From assembly GCA_039602395.1 (NCBI GenBank), contig JBCNJP010000003.1:26298269-26362268 (forward strand): 64,000 nucleotides of DNA, given 5' to 3'. A program made the translations under genes and the position numbers. The stretch is from Deinandra increscens subsp. villosa. Lineage: Eukaryota > Streptophyta > Magnoliopsida > Asterales > Asteraceae. The notes under the pieces were generated by a model. It was given only the letters and a program-made list of their open reading frames with translations, had not been told where the DNA came from and searched no databases. Shown here piece by piece: positions 58,707 to 64,000 of the stretch (positions are counted from its first letter, which is position 1; each line of letters starts with the position of its first letter).

Positions 58707-59782
58707 ACCTAAATCCAAACTTGTGCAATTTACTTGAATGTTATGCCATGACTTACATGATTATGCCATGATGATACATGCTTTGATTTCTGATGTATAT
58801 GAACCCTTGTTTATGATCAACCATCGGTGTCGTGTGTCGGTATGTCGTGTCGTAGTTCCAACGTGCTATGTTATGGGCCATAGTGACGTTAAGTAAAGAT
58901 TAGACACAAAACTAATACTTAAGACCTAAACGTGTTCTTAGGTCTTCGATAAGCAAACAATACTTGGATTACTTAGCAAGTGTAGCAGTGCAACCCAAGG
59001 TGAGTGTCACTAACCAGATTACCGTGAACCCGTTTGGGTCACACCGAATAACTAAATGAAAAACAATGCTGACAACTTCGAGAGTGCTATGCACCTCCCT
59101 GATGAACTTGAAAACTTGGAGTGCTCGGCACCCACTTGATGAACTTGAAGTGCTTTATGGGAAGCACTTGTGAATTACTTAAACAACTATTTCTGAAACG
59201 AAACTGAAAACACTTTTGAGATTCATGAGAATCCGGTAAACCTTTTTAATATGGCTAGCGTAGGTTAAAGTCTAAACCACATGATATCACATGATTTCTA
59301 AGGATGCCTTGAAACTTAAAAGTCCTCAACTAAATTGTACCATTAATTGTAAAGCGAGGGGATGTTGGGTAGATCTACTGGAGTTTGACAAACTCCGCCC
59401 CGTGGCACGGGGAGTGCACGGAGGTACAATATCAGCCTATCTGACCGTGATCCCGAGAGGACACGGGGGAGGCAAATCCGCGATGACGTAGGTCCGCAAA
59501 ACCTGATGGCACGGCCACTACAATAATAGTCAGCTTTGGTACAAACTTCCTTAGTGCATGGAACAACGGATTAGCTACCCGCGATATCGGTTGAGCACTT
59601 TAACTATACAAAACTAGTTCATACCCGATAACGTATGTTACGGACAATACTTTGACTAAACCACAGAACCATGATTATGGATATCACTAAGCATTGCTTT
59701 TCACAAACAAATATTACATAAGTATATGTTGACACGATTATGATTATTAGACCGGGCCACTGCGTGACAAGCCCACTGTGAA

Positions 59783-59828
59783 CTCACCAACCGTTAGGTT
59801 GACACTTGCGTGGTTTAAACTTTTGCAG
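59783..59828 (+). promoter_or_regulatory. Conserved LTR stem-loop and TTTGCAG (LTR I)
   Basis: CTCACC, stem CAACC/GGTTG with loop gtta (59788-59801), AC, then TTTTGCAG (59821-59828). The companion hairpin GGAGTTT-GAC-AAACTCC (59380-59396) is a perfect seven-pair stem. Confidence 0.6.
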
Positions 59829-60105
59829 ATCGCTGAGGAGTATCCGGAGCGGGTTGGCATGGCACATGAAGACTTTTATTTTTAGTTCAACTTAATTGGG
59901 AATTTAAAACACTGAATTGTAAAGCACGTGGTTAGTGCTAAGATGATATTTTGTTCCGCTGCGTAATTTGAGACTTTATTTATGATATATCTTTGGACTA
60001 ACTCTGGTTCGTTTAGTATTTGTAACTAATGGTTGTGGTCCTGGTTTGCTCGCACCCCTTAACGGTATAAACTCCGTTAGTGGTTAATTTGGGGGTGTGA
60101 CAGAT

Positions 60106-60119
60106 TGGTATCAGAGCCA
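60106..60119 (+). other. Primer-binding site of element I
   Basis: TGGTATCAGAGCCA starts three bases after the LTR; initiator-Met-tRNA type, as in element B. The 60120-60648 leader has no ORF. Confidence 0.94.
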
Positions 60120-60648
60120 TAAGTTGCAGAGAACTGGAATCAATTTTGAAAACGATTTGGAAACTGCAACTTGAAACCTTAGTTACAAACGAATAAACAA
60201 ATTCCCAAAACAAAATTTTTACGTGCCAACCTGGGATACTCGCTCTGCTGTGTAAGTAAGTACTTCGTACGTACGTATATATATATGTAGATATATATAG
60301 ACCGTGTCTAAGTAGTCTAACGGAAAGCCTTAGGAAATTTTCACACACGAATACGAAACGCGAACGCTAATGCGCGCACCATGCCGGGGGAAAGCGACAA
60401 CGAAACGATGCTACACGCTACGTCCTGATTTCTACTACGATGACTACGCCGACGGTGACTTTTATGGGAAAGCCGACTTTCGACGATAGCTACTTACGAT
60501 TTACGACGTTCTCCGACGACGCCTCAATTTTGCACAAAATTTTTCTGGACTAATAGTGGGATAACGGGAAATTGTTATTATGCATATTATGGGATATGTA
60601 TAAAGTATAATTGTGACTGAACACTGGCTACTTTAACTGTTCAGCAAG

Positions 60649-60769
60649 ATGTCTGGAAGAGGACACGGAAGAAGCAACATTAACATGACACCTGCACAGC
60701 TGCAAGCAATGATTAACGAACACGTGCAAGCCGCGGTGGCAGCCGTCCAAGCTGCATACGCCGCACAGG
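60649..60769 (+). CDS. Gag exon 1 of element I
   Basis: ATG at 60649 begins MSGRGHGRSNINMTPAQLQA and continues through an Ala/Gln-rich helix to GCA CAG G at a GT. Read on without splicing, the frame stops six codons later. Spliced to 60852 it enters the gag core in frame. The start was chosen because it is the first ATG after the leader and mirrors exon 1 of element B. Confidence 0.7.
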
Positions 60770-60851
60770 GTAATTATTATGCCGGTTAAGGCACAAAGCG
60801 AATTATATTTTGACCTGTTTAAATTTAAAACCCGAACTATTTATGCATCAG
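60770..60851 (+). other. Putative 82-bp intron in gag of element I
   Basis: Begins GTAATT, ends GCATCAG, is AT-rich, and restores the frame (A-Q-G-N-H-H) when removed. Its place matches the 86-bp intron of element B. Confidence 0.65.
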
Positions 60852-63800
60852 GAAACCACCACCACTGCACGTTCAAGTCCTTCATGGACTGCAAGCCGAT
60901 GACGTTTTCCGGCGAAGAAGGAGCGGTGGGACTCCTCAGGTGGATTGAGAAGTCTGAGAAGGTCTTCTCTATGTGCAACTGCCCTGCTGGGGACAAAGTG
61001 AAGTATGCGACTGGTACCTTTGAGGGAGCTGCTCTCTCCTGGTGGAACGCCGAAATCCAGATGACTGGGTTAGACGCGGCTAATAACATGGAATGGGAAG
61101 CATTTAAGGAGCTGGTTATGGAGGAGTACTGTCCCCGCGACCAAGTGAAGAAATTAGAGGGTGAATTCTTGAATCTGAAAATGATTGGGTCTGAAGTCGA
61201 ACAGTATACTGCACGTTACCATGAGTACGAGGTCTTGTGCCCCACAATGGTTGATGCTGAGTTCAAACGCATTGAGCGTTATCTGGAAGGCCTCGCGCCT
61301 CAAATCAAGGGACTAGTGACTGCCAGCAACCCCGCAACCGTGCAGCAAGCCATCCGTTTGGCTCACAAACTTACTGATCAGGAGGTTGAGAAGGGTACAC
61401 TTCCTGCAAAAGCCACGGAGAAGACTGCCCTTAGTGGCAAGAGAAAAGCTGATGATGAAGCTCCTGAAAACTCAATGAACAATCAGAGTGTTGGAAACAG
61501 CACTGGGAGGTCTTATAATTCTCAAGGTCAAAGTAAGAGGTCTGGAAACAACAGTGGAAACAACCGCCAGGGCGGAAATGGTCAAAGCAACTACAGGGGT
61601 AACCTGCCTTTGTGTAACAAGTGTGGGAAACATCATGCTGGTGTTTGTAGAAAGAATCTGAGCTGTGAAAGGTGTGGAAAGAAAGGCCACGAAGCAAAAG
61701 ACTGTTGGGCAACTCTACCTGAACAACAAAACCGCCAAAGGCAAAACAACAACAACAACAACAATCATGGCAACAACTATGGGAACAACCGTAACGGGCA
61801 AGGAAATAATCAGAACAATAATGGTGGAGCCCGTGGCTGTTTTGAATGTGGTGCTCAAGGCCACATTAAAAGGGACTGCCCGCAGTTAAGAAGACAGGGA
61901 AATGGTAACCAAGGAAACAATGGTGGGAATGGTAATGGTGGAGGTAATGGCAACGGGAATGGTAACAACGGGAATGGTGGAAATGGCAGAGGAAGAGCTT
62001 TTGTCATGGGTCAAGGTGAAGCTCGCAACGATGCCAACGTGATTAACGGTAAATTCATCCTAAATGGTTTCTTTGCTACTGTATTGTTTGATTCTGGTGC
62101 TGAAAGAAGTTTCATTTCCACTAAATTTGCTAAGTTGATTAATGCTAAACCGATTGCCTTAGACGCTAAATATGTGGTAGAACTAGCGAATGGTAAACTT
62201 CATGATACGACTCAGATAGTTAAGGACTGTAAGTTAGAACTAGCTGGCCATACATTAGGAATCAACCTTATGCCCTTCCCGATTGGTAGTTTTGATGTTA
62301 TAGTAGGAATGGATTGGTTATCTGAGAATCGAGCTGAAATCTTATGTAAAGAAAAAGTGGTTCGTATCCCACTCGAAGAAGGTGAAGTGTTAACGGTTCA
62401 AGGTGAAAAAGGTGGAGCAGTCACCGGTATTATCTCTTTCCTCAAAGCTCAAAAGTGCCTTCGTAAAGGTCACTTCGCGATCCTTGCAAATGTCACCGAC
62501 ACGACACTTCCCGAGCGTAGAATCGATGACTACCCGATAGTCCGCGACTTCCAAGATGTATTTCCTGAAGATCTGCCTGGTTTGCCTCCATTTCGACAAG
62601 TAGAGTTTGGGATCGACCTAGCTCCTGGAGCCGCTCCGATTGCACGCGCACCTTATCGTTTGGCAGTAAGCGAACTCAACGAACTCTCCTCACAACTTCA
62701 AGAGCTACTCGACAAAGGGTTTATTCGTCCAAGTTCGTCTCCATGGGGAGCACCGGTTTTGTTTGTTAAGAAGAAAGATGGAACGTTCCGAATGTGTATT
62801 GACTACCGAGAGCTTAACAAGGTTACGATCAAGAATCGGTATCCACTTCCTCGAATCGACGATCTCTTCGACCAACTACAAGGTTCGAGCTACTTCTCAA
62901 AGATTGATCTACGGTCTGGATATCACCAACTTCGCGTTCGAGATGAGGATGTCCCCAAGACTGCTTTCAGAACTCGCTATGGTCATTACGAATTTCTAGT
63001 TATGCCGTTTGGGCTAACTAATGCACCTGCTGTGTTTATGGATCTGATGAATCGAGTGTGCAAGCCGTACCTCGATAAGTTTGTGATAGTTTTCATTGAT
63101 GATATTTTGATCTACTCCAAGACAAAAGAAGAACACGAGAATCATCTACGACTTATCTTGGAATTACTCCGCAAAGAACAGCTTTATGCTAAGTTTTCGA
63201 AATGCGATTTTTGGATTCGCGAAGTCCAGTTTCTTGGACACATTGTTGATCAGAATGGAATTCATGTCGACCCAGCTAAAGTGGAAGCTATCAAGAGTTG
63301 GCCTACTCCAAGAGCGCCGACCGAAATCCGACAATTTTTGGGACTTGCCGGATATTACCGAAGATTCATTAAGGGTTTCTCGCAGTTGGCTCAACCCTTA
63401 ACAGCTCTAACGCACAAAGGAGTGCAATATAGATGGGGTGAAAAAGAAGAACGCGTGTTTCAAACTCTTAAAGACATGTTATGTTCAGCTCCGATTCTCG
63501 CGTTGCCCGATGGGGTTGATGACTTTGTAGTCTACTGTGATGCATCCATCCAAGGACTCGGTTGCGTGTTGATGCAACGGGATAAAGTGATTGCCTATGG
63601 GTCCAGGCAACTGAAGGACACTGAGAAGAATTATACAACGCATGATTTGGAATTGAGGAGCCGTTGTTCATGCACTCAAGATTTGGAGACATTACCTCTA
63701 CGGAACAAAGTGCACAATATTTACCGACCACAAAAGCTTACAGCACATCTTTGATCAGAAGGATCTCAACATGCGACAACGACGGTGGGTCGAGCTACTG

Positions 63801-64000
63801 AATGATTATGACTTAGCAATCAAATATCACCCGGGAAAAGCCAATGTTGTGGCTGATGCATTAAGTCGAAAGGAGTACGAAAAGCCTCGACGAGTACGAG
63901 CGCTGCAACTTACCATTCACACAGGATTGCCGGATCGGATCCGCGATGCCCAACAAGAAGCTTTAAAAGAAGAAAACTTCGCAGCCGAAGCACTGCGTGG
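60852..64000 (+). pseudogene. Gag-pol of element I with one frame change
   Basis: The gag core (CKPMTFSGEEGAVGLLRWIE) is followed by a long Asn/Gly-rich spacer around three Cys/His motifs (CNKCGKHHAGVC, CERCGKKGHEAKDC, CFECGAQGHIKRDC). The aspartic protease has FDSGAERSF. The reverse transcriptase runs from CIDYRELNKV, with GLTNAPAVFMDLMN, to the intact palm motif FIDDILIY, then RNase H (VYCDASIQGLGCV). One extra A at 63656 shifts the frame in RNase H after THDLEL; the correct frame continues to the window end (63657-64000, RNase H to the linker before integrase). It makes the proteins that copy and package the element. Confidence 0.9.

Larger units (their letters stand above)
57515..60102 (+). 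repeat. 5' LTR of element I
   Basis: 2588 bp, tgtgacacccg...gggggtgtgaca, preceded by gttaa (57510-57514, candidate left duplication). A primer site follows directly. It carries dense GCGAAACT words and the conserved stem-loop block. Small ORFs here (57913-58098, 59291-59491) have no recognisable product. Confidence 0.93.
57515..64000 (+). mobile_element. Tekay-like Ty3/gypsy element I, 5' part
   Basis: LTR, primer site, gag, protease, reverse transcriptase and the start of RNase H are in the window; integrase, chromodomain and 3' LTR lie beyond it. Proteins are close to those of element B, but LTRs and gag differ, so this is a separate family of the same lineage. Apart from one extra base at 63656 it looks intact, including FIDDILIY in the reverse transcriptase. 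Confidence 0.93.

Overview
The window is nuclear DNA of a flowering plant and consists almost entirely of transposable elements. Tekay-type chromovirus retrotransposons with very long LTRs, plant MULEs, and a captured TOM1/TOM3-type gene fragment (a plant-specific family) point to a eudicot. The family Asteraceae is a plausible guess that I cannot prove from sequence alone. I see no intact cellular gene.

Layout. (1) 1-10667: one Ty3/gypsy-type LTR carrying two nearly identical MULEs (1-4303, cut by the window edge and lacking its last right-end bases; 5636-10139, complete with 281-bp TIRs and a 9-bp target duplication). (2) 10668-14424: a GC-rich strand-switching minisatellite, a MITE-like remnant, and an element with internal repeats sitting between two (TA)n tracts. 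(3) 14425-53496: a Ty1/copia-type element with LTRs but only gag, expanded from about 6.2 kb to 39 kb by two stacks of insertions. Stack one is solo LTR A (15255-34302), split by a full-length 16.2-kb Tekay-like element B (18001-34167, minus strand), whose pol is split by solo LTR C (23680-26188). Stack two is a non-autonomous Athila/Tat-like element G (35894-49713); its 5' LTR holds solo LTR E, and its 3' LTR holds a Helitron-like element with TOM1-like exons and a copia-type solo LTR H. (4) 53502-57514: AT-rich low-complexity DNA split by a second MULE (54118-57469) with a GRF zinc-finger gene and a transposase lacking its catalytic core. (5) 57515-64000: the 5' part of a second Tekay-like element, I, running off the right edge.

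Most insertions are supported by target-site duplications read directly: aacttgaaa, ctctt, aattg, gcagt, gtaag, agttg, tataatttt, and imperfect tcaag/ttaag and gttat/attat. Removing the insertions restores equal LTR lengths for G (1878 and 1879 bp) and restores reading frames.

Most notable signals: three tandem large stem-loops with different stem sequences but the same loop core in the 3' non-coding part of the copia element; two hairpins with covarying stems in six different gypsy LTRs; a short spliceosomal-type intron at the same place in gag of both Tekay elements; and an extra 261-codon ORF between the primer-binding site and gag of element B.
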